Part shown: positions 34,667 through 43,451 of the stretch, piece after piece
How the letters are laid out: the number at the start of each line of letters is the position of its first letter
Position numbering within the stretch: the stretch's first letter is position 1
Made by a program: the position numbers and the translations under genes
The notes under the pieces: generated by a model
Told to the model about the DNA's origin: nothing
Seen by the model: only the letters and a program-made list of their open reading frames with translations
Databases searched by the model: none
Origin: Vineibacter terrae
Lineage (GTDB): Bacteria; Pseudomonadota; Alphaproteobacteria; Reyranellales; Reyranellaceae
Assembly (NCBI RefSeq): GCF_008039615.1
Contig: NZ_VDUZ01000057.1
Span: 1-54,365 of the forward strand
DNA: 54,365 bases
Direction: 5' to 3'

Positions 34667-35875
34667 ATGAGCACGATCAGGAAGATGTTGGCGGCTGGGG
34701 GAATGCTGGCCGCCAGCGTGGCCCTTGGCGCCTGCGGCCAATTGGAACGGATCGACGCGGTGCCCGCCACCACGCTCGACCAGGTCAAGGTCGCCGGCAT
34801 CACCAACGCCCGGTTCTATGTCGACACGGACGGCCCGGCGATGGAGGCCGAAGGCATCGCCGCGTTCCAGCGCGAGCTCGCGTGGCGCAAGAGCCAGGGC
34901 CTGACGGGGCCCCTGCCGCCAGCCCAATTCCTTGCGATTTCCGGCGGCGGCGATGACGGTGCGTTCGGTGCCGGCTTGCTGACGGGCTGGACCAAGCAGG
35001 GTAGCCGACCCGAGTTCAAGCTCGTGACCGGCATCAGCACGGGTGCCCTGTCGGCGCCCTTCGCGTTCCTCGGACCGGAATACGACGAGGCGCTGGCGGC
35101 TGTCTACACCAGGACCAAGCCGGACGACATCTTCATCAAGCGTTCGTTTCTGGCCGCGCTCACCAGCGATGCGCTGAGCGACAACGCGCCACTCTACAAG
35201 ACCATGTCCAAGTACCTCACGATGGACATGATGCGGAAGATCGCGGCAGAGTACGACAAGGGCCGGCTGCTGCTGATCGCTACCACCCATTTCGACGCGG
35301 CCAGGCCGGTGATCTGGAACATCGGCGCCATCGCCAAGACCGACACGGCCGAGGCGCTCGAGCTGATCCGGCGAATCCTGCTGGCGTCGGCCGCGGTGCC
35401 GGCTGCGTTTCCGCCCGTCCTTCTGGACGTCGAGGTCAACGGCAAGAAATACCAAGAGATGCATGTGGACGGCGGCGCCATTTCCCAGGTCTTCCTCTAT
35501 CCGCCGACGCTGCACCTCGCTGAGACGAGTCAGAGACAACACGTTCAGCGCAAGCGCATCGCCTACGTCATCCGGAACTCGAAGCTGAACTCGCCGTGGG
35601 AGGACGTGCCGCGCAAGACGCTGACGATTGCCGGGCGCGCGATCTCCATGCTGATCGCCAGCAACGGCGTCGGCGACATGTATCGGATCTACACCACGAC
35701 CCGACGCGATGGCGTGGACTTCAACCTCGCGTATATCGACCGCGACTTCACGGCCGAGTATGTCGGGCCGTTCGACCCGCGCTACATGGTGCCGCTCTTC
35801 CAGTACGGTCATGAGCTGGGACAGCGCGGCTATCCCTGGAAGAAGACGCCGCCCGGACTCGGCTCGGCATCGTGA
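34667..35875 (+). CDS. Patatin-like phospholipase, lipoprotein (copy 1)
   Basis: A 402-residue lipoprotein (lipobox VALGAC, C23) with AAGGGGGTGAC before ATG. The patatin Ser-Asp dyad is visible: S124 in TGISTGALS and D268 in EMHVDGGAI, with the oxyanion loop SGGGDDGAFGAG at 92-103. It should hydrolyse acyl esters of lipids at the envelope. It is very close to copy 3 (shared APFAFLGPEYD, SDNAPLYKT.SKYLTMDMM, NGKKYQEMHVDGGA). The next patatin gene overlaps its stop by 4 nt (GTGA), so the two form an operon. Confidence 0.92.
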   Translation: MSTIRKMLAAGGMLAASVALGACGQLERIDAVPATTLDQVKVAGITNARFYVDTDGPAMEAEGIAAFQRELAWRKSQGLTGPLPPAQFLAISGGGDDGAFGAGLLTGWTKQGSRPEFKLVTGISTGALSAPFAFLGPEYDEALAAVYTRTKPDDIFIKRSFLAALTSDALSDNAPLYKTMSKYLTMDMMRKIAAEYDKGRLLLIATTHFDAARPVIWNIGAIAKTDTAEALELIRRILLASAAVPAAFPPVLLDVEVNGKKYQEMHVDGGAISQVFLYPPTLHLAETSQRQHVQRKRIAYVIRNSKLNSPWEDVPRKTLTIAGRAISMLIASNGVGDMYRIYTTTRRDGVDFNLAYIDRDFTAEYVGPFDPRYMVPLFQYGHELGQRGYPWKKTPPGLGSAS

Positions 35876-37143
35876 GACAAAAGAGCGGCTGGGGAGGAAT
35901 GTCCGGCTGGTCGGGCGCCGTACGGACTCTCGTCCTCTCGGCTCTGATTGCCGGCGCCTTGTCATCCTGCGCCGCCCTGCCTGATCGCGTGACCTACACG
36001 CCCAGTGAATCAGATCAGGCACGGCTCGCGGGCTTTCCTGACGATATCCGGTTCTGGGCTGACGCGCAGAGCAAGGTCGTGATCCGCGAGGCCACGGAGC
36101 GCTTCGCGGCAGAGCAGAAGGCGGGCCTCTACAAGGCAGGGAAGGCGCCGCCGGCCCGTATTCTTGCCCTGTCGGGCGGCGGCGAGGATGGCGCATTCGG
36201 CGCAGGACTCCTCGCCGGCTGGTCCGAACAGGGCGGCAGGCCCACCTTCGACATCGTCACCGGCGTCAGCACCGGCTCGTTGATCGCGCCGCTGGCGTTC
36301 GTCGGCTCCACGAAGGATGCGGAACTCAAGGCTGCGTATACGACCATCGACAAGAAAGCCATTCTTGCGGTTCGAAGCATCTTCGCCATTCTCGTCGGCG
36401 ACTCACTGGCCACGACCGCGCCATTGCGCGACATGATCAGCCGCTACGTCACGCCCGACCTGATCAGCGCGATCGCGCAGGAGCATGCCAAGGGACGGCG
36501 ACTGTACGTCATCACCACCAATCTCGATGCCCAGCGGCCGGTGCTATGGGACATGGGCCGGATCGCCAGCAGCGGCCACCCCGGGACCGTGGCCTTGTTC
36601 CGGGAGGTCCTGGTCGCCTCGGCGGCGGTTCCGGGTGTCTTTCCGCCGGTCTACTTCGACGCGGAAGCGGAGGGACGCAGGTTCCAGGAGATGCATGTCG
36701 ACGGCGGCGTGACGGCACAGGTGTTTTCGGTCCCGGTCGCCGCGGCGCTGGCGGCCACGACCGCCCCGGCCATCGCCGGTCGGAAGCGCACGCTCTATGT
36801 CATCGTCAACAACCGCATGGAGCCGCAGTTCGGGCAGGCGAAGCGCGGCCTGCTGCCAATCGCCGGCCGGTCGATCTCAACCCTGATCAAGGTGCATGGC
36901 GCCGGCGGCGTGCGCGACCTGTATCACCTCGCCCGCAGCGTCGGCGCTGATTTCAGGCTTGCCTATGTCGATCGCGGGTTCACGGACATCGCGCCGACCC
37001 CTTTCGACAAAGCCTACATGAACAAGCTGTTCCAGCACGGCTACGAACTCGGCCGCCGGGGATATCCCTGGAAGGACGTGCCCCCGGGGCTTGATGAGGA
37101 CAAGCCGCTGCATCCTTCCGCGCCGGCTGCCGGTAGCGGGTGA
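35872..37143 (+). CDS. Patatin-like phospholipase, lipoprotein (copy 2, divergent)
   Basis: A 423-residue lipoprotein (lipobox ALSSC, C33) with dyad S133 (TGVSTGSLI) and D277 (EMHVDGGVT) and loop SGGGEDGAFGAG. It shares the C-terminal 'F..GYELG.RGYPWK..PPGL' with copies 1 and 3 but is otherwise much more diverged, including an EDGAF instead of DDGAF. GTG 35872 overlaps the previous stop, while ATG 35899 has GGGGAGGA too close for a good ribosome site, so I keep GTG. Different substrate or location within the envelope is possible. Confidence 0.9.
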   Translation: MRQKSGWGGMSGWSGAVRTLVLSALIAGALSSCAALPDRVTYTPSESDQARLAGFPDDIRFWADAQSKVVIREATERFAAEQKAGLYKAGKAPPARILALSGGGEDGAFGAGLLAGWSEQGGRPTFDIVTGVSTGSLIAPLAFVGSTKDAELKAAYTTIDKKAILAVRSIFAILVGDSLATTAPLRDMISRYVTPDLISAIAQEHAKGRRLYVITTNLDAQRPVLWDMGRIASSGHPGTVALFREVLVASAAVPGVFPPVYFDAEAEGRRFQEMHVDGGVTAQVFSVPVAAALAATTAPAIAGRKRTLYVIVNNRMEPQFGQAKRGLLPIAGRSISTLIKVHGAGGVRDLYHLARSVGADFRLAYVDRGFTDIAPTPFDKAYMNKLFQHGYELGRRGYPWKDVPPGLDEDKPLHPSAPAAGSG

Positions 37144-37176
37144 GTCGCGACGGTCATCCCGAGCAGCGATTCCCAT

Positions 37177-37476
37177 TCACCGCTTGCGGAGCAAGTTCCG
37201 GACTTCCTCGAAGTAGTCGGCGAATGTCATGTGCTGCGGCATGACCTTGTGGAAGCGCAGGATGAGGTCATTGGTGACGTTGAGGTCGCGCTGCAGCATG
37301 GCGAGGCCGTCCGATATCTGGCCGACCATGGCGATCGTCGCCCGGCAGAGGGCATGCACGTCCTCGATGCTCGGCTGCATAGTGTTGGAGTTGAGATAGT
37401 GCGTGATGGCGTTGCTGCTGGTCATCTCGAAGCGCTTCTCAGCCCGGCTCGGCGGCACATACAGCTCATTGGGCAT
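37177..37476 (-). CDS. Hypothetical protein, 99 residues
   Basis: A cytoplasmic helical protein (MPNELYVPPSRAEKRFEMTS start) with AGGAGG 7 nt before ATG 37476. Helices include HALCRATIAMVGQISDGLAM and LNVTNDLILRFHKVMPQ, ending FEEVRNLLRKR. No family is recognised. It lies between two patatin genes on the opposite strand, so it breaks up the patatin run. Confidence 0.65.
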   Translation of the reverse strand: MPNELYVPPSRAEKRFEMTSSNAITHYLNSNTMQPSIEDVHALCRATIAMVGQISDGLAMLQRDLNVTNDLILRFHKVMPQHMTFADYFEEVRNLLRKR

Positions 37477-37970
37477 GATGGAACCTCCTGGAAGCAGGGG
37501 ACGGGATGCCGACGGACCACACGGCATCGGTCTCGGCACCTTAGGTGCGCGATCCAGCGGCGTCGCATAAGCAATCCTGATTGGACCGATAAGAAGTGCT
37601 TTGCGCGGCGCCAGGTAGCGATGCCGATCCAGACAATCGCAATCGTCGTCGCGAGCCTGGTCGTGAGCGCATGCAAAGGGCCGCCGGAACCGTAATCGTG
37701 CGGGAATTGGATAGTCTGGCTCTGCACGGCGGAGTAGACATGGGCACCGAAGTCGGTTGTTCTCGCCCGGCAGTAGTATGTGCTCAGCTGGTCCTTTGGC
37801 ATATCTCCAGGATGGCTGAACGTATCGTCAACTCCCCTGAGCTTGGCGAGATGTTGCCGTCCATAGTTTCAGAGACCATGGCGCTCCTGGTCCACTCGAA
37901 CCCTTAACATTTTGCGGCATCATACGTCACTTCGCCACGCGTGGGTTTATCGGACTTGAGGAAGACCAGC
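37477..37970. other. Intergenic stretch with one possible tiny lipoprotein gene
   Basis: At 37621-37695 (plus) a 24-codon frame encodes MPIQTIAIVVASLVVSACKG followed by PPEP and a stop: a perfect short lipoprotein signal with lipobox VVSAC, like entericidin-type peptides. The ribosome site (CAGGTAGCG) is weak, so it may be chance. Longer frames on either strand here have poor composition and no motif. Confidence 0.35.
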
Positions 37971-39164
37971 ATGAACAGAGCTAGGGGGCTGCTGGTATGC
38001 GGGATTCTCGGCCTGTGGGCCTGTGGGCCACTCGAGCGTCAACACGCCGTGCCCGCCCAGGACGTCGACCGCGTCACGGTTGTCGGAATCCCCAACGGGC
38101 GATTCTACCCGAACCTCGATGCGGGGGCGCTGGCTGCCGAGGTCAAGGCAGCCCACGAACGAGAGGTCGCGTGGTATCGCAGCGAGGGTCACAAGGGACC
38201 GCTACCACCGGCATACCTCCTGGCGATTTCCGGCGGCGGTGATGACGGCGCGTTCGGGGCCGGCCTGCTGACGGGCTGGACCAAGCGCGGTGATCGACCC
38301 AAATTCAAGCTCGTCACCGGCGTCAGCACCGGTGCCCTGACCGCGCCATTCGCCTTTCTCGGCCCCGAGTACGACGATGCGTTGACCGAGGTGTATACCA
38401 GGATATCGCCCGACAGCATCTTCACCAAGCGATCCTTCTTCGCCGCATTCACGAGCGATGGGCTGAGCGATAATGCGCCGCTCTACAGGACAGTGTCCAA
38501 GTACCTGACCATGGATATGATGGGCAGGATCGCCGTGGAGTACGACAGAGGCCGGCTCCTGCTGATTGCGTCAACGCAATTCGATGCCGCGAGAACGGTG
38601 ATATGGAACGTCGGGGCCATCGCCAAGACCGGCACGCCCGAAGCACTGGAATTGATCCGGCGCCTGCTGGTCGCCTCGGCGGCCGTGCCAGGCGCCTTCC
38701 CTCCGACCATGATCGATGTCGAAGTCAACGGCAAGAAGTACCAGGAGATGCATGTCGACGGCGGCGCCATGGCGCAGGTCTTCCTTTATCCGCCGACCGT
38801 TTCGCTCAAGGCTATCGACAACGCCGAACACTTTCAGCGCAAGCGGGTCGCCTACGTGATCCGCAATTCCAAGCTCAGCGCACCATGGGAGGATGTGCCA
38901 CGCCACACGCTCACCATCGTCGGCCGCGCCGTCTCCATGCTGCTGGCGAGCGATGGCGCGGGTGACATGTACCGGATCTATGCCGAGAGCAAGCGGGACG
39001 GCGTCGATCTCAACATCGCCTACATCGACACCGATTTCACGGCGGCCTACGTCGGCCCGTTCGATCCGGCATACATGGTTCCCCTGTACCAGTACGGTCA
39101 CGATCTCGGACAGCGCGGCTATACGTGGAAGAAGGTGCCGCCCGGATTCGCGTCTCCGCCATAG
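37971..39164 (+). CDS. Patatin-like phospholipase, lipoprotein (copy 3)
   Basis: A 397-residue lipoprotein (lipobox GLWAC, C18) with GAGGAAG before ATG 37971; an in-frame upstream ATG at 37941 lacks the signal. Dyad S119 (TGVSTGALT) and D263 (EMHVDGGAM) and loop SGGGDDGAFGAG are intact. It is the near twin of copy 1 in every conserved block, including the C-terminal YMVPLYQYGHDLGQRGY. The copy 1/3 pair with copy 2 and an unrelated gene in between points to an old duplication followed by local insertion or rearrangement. Confidence 0.92.
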   Translation: MNRARGLLVCGILGLWACGPLERQHAVPAQDVDRVTVVGIPNGRFYPNLDAGALAAEVKAAHEREVAWYRSEGHKGPLPPAYLLAISGGGDDGAFGAGLLTGWTKRGDRPKFKLVTGVSTGALTAPFAFLGPEYDDALTEVYTRISPDSIFTKRSFFAAFTSDGLSDNAPLYRTVSKYLTMDMMGRIAVEYDRGRLLLIASTQFDAARTVIWNVGAIAKTGTPEALELIRRLLVASAAVPGAFPPTMIDVEVNGKKYQEMHVDGGAMAQVFLYPPTVSLKAIDNAEHFQRKRVAYVIRNSKLSAPWEDVPRHTLTIVGRAVSMLLASDGAGDMYRIYAESKRDGVDLNIAYIDTDFTAAYVGPFDPAYMVPLYQYGHDLGQRGYTWKKVPPGFASPP

Positions 39165-39365
39165 TCGCACGGCAGCATGACGCCCCTTTCCGACCGGGGA
39201 GCGCGCAAACGATGGGCCGTCACTCTGACGAAAGAGGGCCGCGTGCCAGTGGCGGCAAATGAACGCGTTGAAATGTCGGCGTGGCGTTTTGGCGGCTTCG
39301 ACATCAGCTCCAAGCCCAATGGTAATCGGCGCAAGCGCCTGCCAGGCGCGGCGTTTCGTGTCGTA

Positions 39366-39530
39366 TCAATCACGGGCCAGCAGCTTGCGTCGTGCCTCGT
39401 TCATCATCGGCGTATCCATCTTGAACCGGTCGATGCTGGCCAGGATCGCCGCCCTGAGCTGGTCGGCGTCATCCGGTGCCCAGGCAATCCAGGGGTACAT
39501 CGCACAGCAGGCGGTGCGGCTCCCGATCAT
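39366..39530 (-). CDS. Possible small protein, 54 residues
   Basis: A product starting MIGSRTACCAMYPWIAWAPD and ending PMMNEARRKLLARD, with AGAGGA 8 nt before ATG 39530. The helix DADQLRAAILASIDRFK is protein-like. No family is recognised, and the larger open frame (to 39680) has no start with a ribosome site. It may be real or a remnant of a longer gene. Confidence 0.35.
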   Translation of the reverse strand: MIGSRTACCAMYPWIAWAPDDADQLRAAILASIDRFKMDTPMMNEARRKLLARD

Positions 39531-39834
39531 GTCTGTGTCCTCTGCGAGGATCTTTACCGCCCTGGCAACAGAAGTCTGCCGCCGGATACTGCCCGAGGAA
39601 GTGGCCGGGCAAGCTACCCGGTGCAGCGGGTATACGGGTTTCCGCGTACGCGCCCGATGTCTCGGGCAGGCACAGCGCAAAACGTGAAGAGCGAAACCTT
39701 CCCCAAGATTTCCCGAGCTTCATCCTGCTACGCGGCCGCCCGGCGCTTCTATCCAGTTCCCGCACGATTCGGACTGTCGGTCGGATTTCCTGTTGCGGGT
39801 GCTGTCCCGCCGCCGATGAAGCTTCGGCTCACGC

Positions 39835-40000
39835 GCGCGAAAGAAGTCGCTGCCCACCGTCTGGCTGGGCGTTTCGCCGAAGAGACGAATGGTATGCCGC
39901 GGAGAAATGGCCCATGTGCCTGAAGCCGTAGCGGTGGGCGATGCTCCTCACACTCTCGACGTCCGGCGGCAACAGTCTCAGCGCCGTCGCGCTGCGCTCA
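39835..40000 (-). pseudogene. AraC-family regulator, C-terminal remnant
   Basis: On the minus strand from about 40000 one frame reads ERSATALRLLPPDVESVRSI then AHRYGFRHMGHFSAAYH. After a one-base frameshift it continues as LFGETPSQT. This aligns with ALPADVASVTQIAHQYGFWH and FGETPRQT of the AraC regulator at 27013. No N-terminal part is present upstream, so the gene is both 5'-truncated and frameshifted. It was probably once a regulator of a neighbouring gene. Confidence 0.7.
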
Positions 40001-40160
40001 GCTGGGCGTCATGCGAAAGCGCTGGCGGTGCTGACGATCCCTGACAAGCGTCACCCGTCGCTCGCCATGGGGCTTCCTGGCTATCTGACAAGTTCTGATC
40101 TTCGACCACCGCGGCACGCCAGGCTCGTTTCTGCTCCTGTCGAAGGCGCGCAACGGACGT

Positions 40161-40182
40161 TGCCCGAGTCTCGACTCGGGCA
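40161..40182. terminator. Hairpin downstream of the enoyl-CoA hydratase operon
   Basis: TGCCCGAGTC-TC-GACTCGGGCA, 10-bp perfect arms with a 2-nt loop core (effectively a cruciform), 22 bp after the hydratase stop. No U-run. The position fits transcript termination or 3' protection. Confidence 0.5.
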
Positions 40183-40203
40183 GCGTCGCAGACGGCTCGC
40201 GAT

Positions 40204-40971
40204 TTACCCCTTGCGGAATTCGGTGCGTGCCGATCGTGCCGCGCCGAAGGCGGCGGTCAGCTGGCTCTGATCGGCATCGGCGAAGGCGCTGGCGGCGTGC
40301 AGCGCGCCGGCAGTAGCGTTCACCGCCTCCTTTACCATGCGCACCGTCGGCGCCGGCATGGCGCGCACCACGTCGGCCATCGCCAGCGCTTTCTCGACCG
40401 TCGCGCCGTCGTCGGCCAGCTCGTCGACCAGGCCCCAGTCGAGCGCCTGCGCCGCCGGCATCTTCTCGCACATCAGGCAGATCCGCTTGGCGCGCGCCGG
40501 GCCGACCAGGGTCACCAGCCGCGGCAGGGCGCCCCATTGCAGGTTCAGGCCGATCTTCACCTCCGGCACGTAGAGATAGGCGCCCTTGCCCAGCACGCGC
40601 CAGTCGCAGGCCAGCGCGATGGCGACGCCAGCCCCGACCGCCAGCCGCTCCATGGCGGCAATGGTGATCTGCGGCATCGCCTCCCACGCCTTGCAGAGGC
40701 GCACGCCGCCATAGGCGCGGTGCCGCCGCTTGAGGTCGTCGGTTTCGGTGGTCCAGCTGCCGGTGGCCTTCAGGTCGAAGCCGGCCGAGAAGCCGTTGGC
40801 GGCGCCGGCCAGGACCACGACATGCGTGTCGAGGTCGTCATGGAAGCTGCGTGCCGCCGCGGTCAGCTCGACCACCAGCTTCTCATTGAAGGCGTTGAGG
40901 TTCTCGCGGCGGTCGAAGCGCACCACGGCGACGCCGTCGCGCTTCTCGATGGTCACATAGTTCAGCTTCAT
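40204..40971 (-). CDS. Enoyl-CoA hydratase/isomerase family protein
   Basis: A 255-residue crotonase-fold enzyme acting on acyl-CoA. Oxyanion-hole segments are GFSAGFDLKA and LAVGAGVAIALACDWRV. The start ATG 40971 has AAGGACA upstream and a proper N-terminus (MKLNYVTIEKRDGVAVVRFD); the longer frame overlaps the ankyrin gene. At the two catalytic Glu positions of classical hydratases I see no obvious Glu pair (AVGAGVAIAL replaces 'A.GGG.ELA'), so isomerase or another CoA reaction is possible. It is third in an operon with the CMD-family and ankyrin genes. Confidence 0.85.
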   Translation of the reverse strand: MKLNYVTIEKRDGVAVVRFDRRENLNAFNEKLVVELTAAARSFHDDLDTHVVVLAGAANGFSAGFDLKATGSWTTETDDLKRRHRAYGGVRLCKAWEAMPQITIAAMERLAVGAGVAIALACDWRVLGKGAYLYVPEVKIGLNLQWGALPRLVTLVGPARAKRICLMCEKMPAAQALDWGLVDELADDGATVEKALAMADVVRAMPAPTVRMVKEAVNATAGALHAASAFADADQSQLTAAFGAARSARTEFRKG

Positions 40972-40993
40972 CACATGTCCTTTGCGGCAGGCA

Positions 40994-41668
40994 TCATCGG
41001 GCGTTCTTTGCTTCCAGGAGCGCGACCATGTCGCGATAGCCGCGCCGCCTTGCATGCGCAAGCGGCGTGACGCCGTCGCGGTCGGCGATGTTGGGATCGG
41101 CCCCGGCATCGAGCAGCATCTTCAGGATCGCGACATGCACCTTGCCGCCGTCGGACAGGATGATGGCCTCGAGCAGCGCCGTCCATCCCAGGCGATTGAC
41201 ATGATCGATGTCGATCGCGGTGCGCAGCAGCTCGCGCACGATGTCGGGATGGCCGTGATGCGCCGCCGGGATCAGGCCGGTGCCGCCGTATCGGTTGGTG
41301 CTCCTGAGGTCGGCGCCGGCGGCCAGGGTCAGGCGCAGGATCTCCAACCGGCCTTCGGCCGCGGCGTAGAGATAGGGCGAGTCCTGCTGGCTGTCCTTGG
41401 CGTTCACGTCGGCGCCGGCCGCGATCAGCACACGCGCCGCCTCGACGGCATCGGCGTGCGTGGCCAGCAGCAGCGCGGTGCGGCCGCCGGCATCGCGCAC
41501 GTCGATCGCCGCGCCCTGGCGCAGCAGCGCCGTGACCTTGGCCGCGTCATCGGCCGCGGCCGCCTGGTGCAGCGCCGTCTCGCTGGCCATCGCCACGCTA
41601 CCGACCATCGAAGCCGCCAGCAGCAGCAACAGGACGAGACAGGGACGCGCCCTGGACCGCCATCGCAT
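40994..41668 (-). CDS. Exported ankyrin-repeat protein
   Basis: A 224-residue precursor with a signal peptide (residues 1-28, LLLLLAASMVGSVAMASE). The rest is about five to six ankyrin repeats, each with TALLLATHADAVEAARVLIA- or TPLAHARRRGYRDMVALLEA-type helices and 'GADVNAKD' loops. Periplasmic ankyrin proteins mediate protein binding; AnkB-like ones accompany catalase or other envelope enzymes. Its ATG directly abuts the CMD-family stop (TGA-ATG) and it ends 22 bp before the hydratase gene, so it is the middle of a three-gene operon. Confidence 0.88.
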   Translation of the reverse strand: MRWRSRARPCLVLLLLLAASMVGSVAMASETALHQAAAADDAAKVTALLRQGAAIDVRDAGGRTALLLATHADAVEAARVLIAAGADVNAKDSQQDSPYLYAAAEGRLEILRLTLAAGADLRSTNRYGGTGLIPAAHHGHPDIVRELLRTAIDIDHVNRLGWTALLEAIILSDGGKVHVAILKMLLDAGADPNIADRDGVTPLAHARRRGYRDMVALLEAKNAR

Positions 41669-42070
41669 TCACGCGCCCTCGCCTTCCTTGCGCATCTCGG
41701 CGAACACCTCCTTGGCCGTCAGCATCGCCTCGCGCACCGACGGCAGGCCGATATAGCCCGCCAGGTGCAGCAGCCCCTCGCCCAGCTCTTCCTCGGTCCA
41801 GCCCTGGCGCCGCGCCATGCGCAGATGGATGGCGAGCTCGGGCCAGGCGCGGGTGGCGGCGTCCGAAATGACGCAGATCAGGGCCCGCGTCTTGAGGTCC
41901 AGGCCCGGCCGCGACCACAGCATGCCGAACACCGCCTCGCGCGCGTAGTCGCCGAACTTCTTCATCATCGGATCGTCATAGACGCTGGCGGCCATCTTCT
42001 GGACCTGCGAGTCGCCCATCAGCTGGCGGCGGATCTCGCTGCCCTTCCGGTACATGTCGCTCTCGGTCAT
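41669..42070 (-). CDS. Carboxymuconolactone decarboxylase (CMD)-family protein
   Basis: A 133-residue all-helical protein with GGGAGG 7 nt before ATG 42070. RALICVISDAATRAWPELAI followed by HLRMARRQGWTEEELGEGLL and HLAGYIGLPSVREAM is the CMD (AhpD-like) fold as in 4-carboxymuconolactone decarboxylases (PcaC). The peroxidase CxxC of AhpD is absent, so a decarboxylase-like role in aromatic degradation is more likely than redox activity. It starts the operon with the ankyrin and hydratase genes and is divergent from the aminotransferase gene. Confidence 0.85.
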   Translation of the reverse strand: MTESDMYRKGSEIRRQLMGDSQVQKMAASVYDDPMMKKFGDYAREAVFGMLWSRPGLDLKTRALICVISDAATRAWPELAIHLRMARRQGWTEEELGEGLLHLAGYIGLPSVREAMLTAKEVFAEMRKEGEGA

Positions 42071-42193
42071 CTGCGATCCTCCCAGGTGGAAGGCGCAGCC
42101 TAGCGCATGGCGAAGACCCCGCAAGCGCTGCAAGCGCTGGGCCACGCAGGGGTGGCTTGCTATGGTCGGCACCCGTGATCCGGAGGAGCCCGC

Positions 42194-43345
42194 ATGCTGG
42201 CCTCGCAACGCGCGCTGTTCGATATCCCGCGCGATGTCTGCTACCTCAACGCCGCCTCGTACAGCCCGTTGCCGCTGGCGGTGCAGGAAGCCGGCCGCAT
42301 CGGCGTCGGCCGCAAGGGCCAGCCCTGGACACTCGACCCGGGCTTCGCGTCGCAGGTCCATGAGCGCACGCGGCGGGCGGCGGCGGCGCTGATCAACGCC
42401 GAGCCCGAGGACATCGCGCTCGTCCCGTCGGTCGCCTACGGCGTGGCCACGGCCGGCAAGCAGATCCGCATCCCGCCCGGCCAGCGCGTGCTGGTGCTGC
42501 AGGACGACCATTCCTCACCGGTGCTGGAATGGATGACACGCGCCGCCGACGGCGGCTTCACGCTGGACATCGTGCGCCAGCCCGGCGACGGCGACTGGAC
42601 GCAGGCGGTGCTGGACGCCATCGCGCGGCCGGGTGCGCCGCCCGTGGCGCTGGCCTCGGTGTCCTCGATCCACTGGTCCGACGGCGGCGCGCTCGACCTG
42701 GCGCGCATCGCGCCGCCGTTGCGCGCGCAGGCCGCGGCGCTGCTGGTCGATGCCACGCATGGTGTCGGCGTGATGCCGATCGACGTGCGCACGCTCGATC
42801 CGGATTTCCTGCTGTTCCCGACCTACAAATGGGTGCTGGGACCCTATGGCCGCGCGTTCCTCTACGTCGCCAAGCGCCGCCAGGACGGCGTGCCGCTGGA
42901 GCAGACGAGCCATGGCCGCCGCGCCATCGCGGCCGAAGGCACGCCCTACATGAAGGATACGGCCTACGCCGCCGGCGCGCGGCGCTTCGACATGGGCGAG
43001 CGCGATCATTTCATCTCCATGGAGATGGCCGCTTTGGGCATGGAGATGATGGCCGGCTGGGGCCAGGCCGCGATCGCCGGACGGCTGGGCATGCTGACCG
43101 CGCGCCTGGCCGCGGGGCTGGGCGCGGTCGGCAACACACGCCTGCCCGACCCGCTTCTGCGCGCGCCGCACATCCTCAGCGTCGTCTTCCCCGCCGGCAT
43201 GCCGCCGGGGCTGATCGAGCGGCTGGCGGCGGCCAACGTGCACGTGGCGCCGCGGCTGGGCCGCGTGCGCATCAGCCCGCATGTCTACAACGACGAGGAC
43301 GATATCGAGCGCTGCGTCAGCGCGTTGCGGCGGCTGGTGGGGTGA
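42194..43345 (+). CDS. Aminotransferase class V / cysteine desulfurase-like protein
   Basis: A 383-residue PLP-dependent fold-type I enzyme. Start MLASQRALFDIPRDVCYLNA is typical of the isopenicillin-epimerase/kynureninase-like subgroup ('YLNAA..SPLP'). D186 in LVDATHGVGVMP binds the PLP nitrogen, and K212 in LFPTYKWVLGPYGRAF should carry the Schiff base. GGAGGAGCC precedes the ATG. No catalytic Cys loop of NifS/SufS desulfurases is seen. Substrate unknown. A palindromic repeat copy follows 12 bp after the stop. Confidence 0.87.
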   Translation: MLASQRALFDIPRDVCYLNAASYSPLPLAVQEAGRIGVGRKGQPWTLDPGFASQVHERTRRAAAALINAEPEDIALVPSVAYGVATAGKQIRIPPGQRVLVLQDDHSSPVLEWMTRAADGGFTLDIVRQPGDGDWTQAVLDAIARPGAPPVALASVSSIHWSDGGALDLARIAPPLRAQAAALLVDATHGVGVMPIDVRTLDPDFLLFPTYKWVLGPYGRAFLYVAKRRQDGVPLEQTSHGRRAIAAEGTPYMKDTAYAAGARRFDMGERDHFISMEMAALGMEMMAGWGQAAIAGRLGMLTARLAAGLGAVGNTRLPDPLLRAPHILSVVFPAGMPPGLIERLAAANVHVAPRLGRVRISPHVYNDEDDIERCVSALRRLVG

Positions 43346-43357
43346 TCCGACAGTCTC

Positions 43358-43447
43358 CTGTCATCCCGAGCATAGCGAGGGATCTCCTGCGGCAAGGCGC
43401 ACGGTGCGCTATTCGCAGGAGATCCCTCGCTGCGCTCGGGATGACAG
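43358..43447. repeat. 90-bp palindromic repeat, copy 1 (family 2)
   Basis: Arms CTGTCATCCCGAGCATAGCG and its partner CGCTGCGCTCGGGATGACAG enclose GATCTCCTGCGG, GCGCACGGTGCGC and GCAGGAGATCC, so the whole unit folds on itself. Near-identical copies are at 51214-51301 and 54030-54115. Confidence 0.85.
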
Positions 43448-43451
43448 AGGG

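Noticed and set aside
37422-37802. 126-codon minus frame between patatin genes
   Set aside because: Overlaps a better-supported gene (37177-37476) in another frame and has no start signal.
39177-39923. 248-codon plus frame after patatin copy 3
   Set aside because: Mosaic composition, runs antisense through the AraC remnant, no family similarity.
40161-40182. Transcription-factor operator
   Set aside because: Such a tight GC-rich palindrome right after a stop codon fits a terminator or 3' hairpin better.
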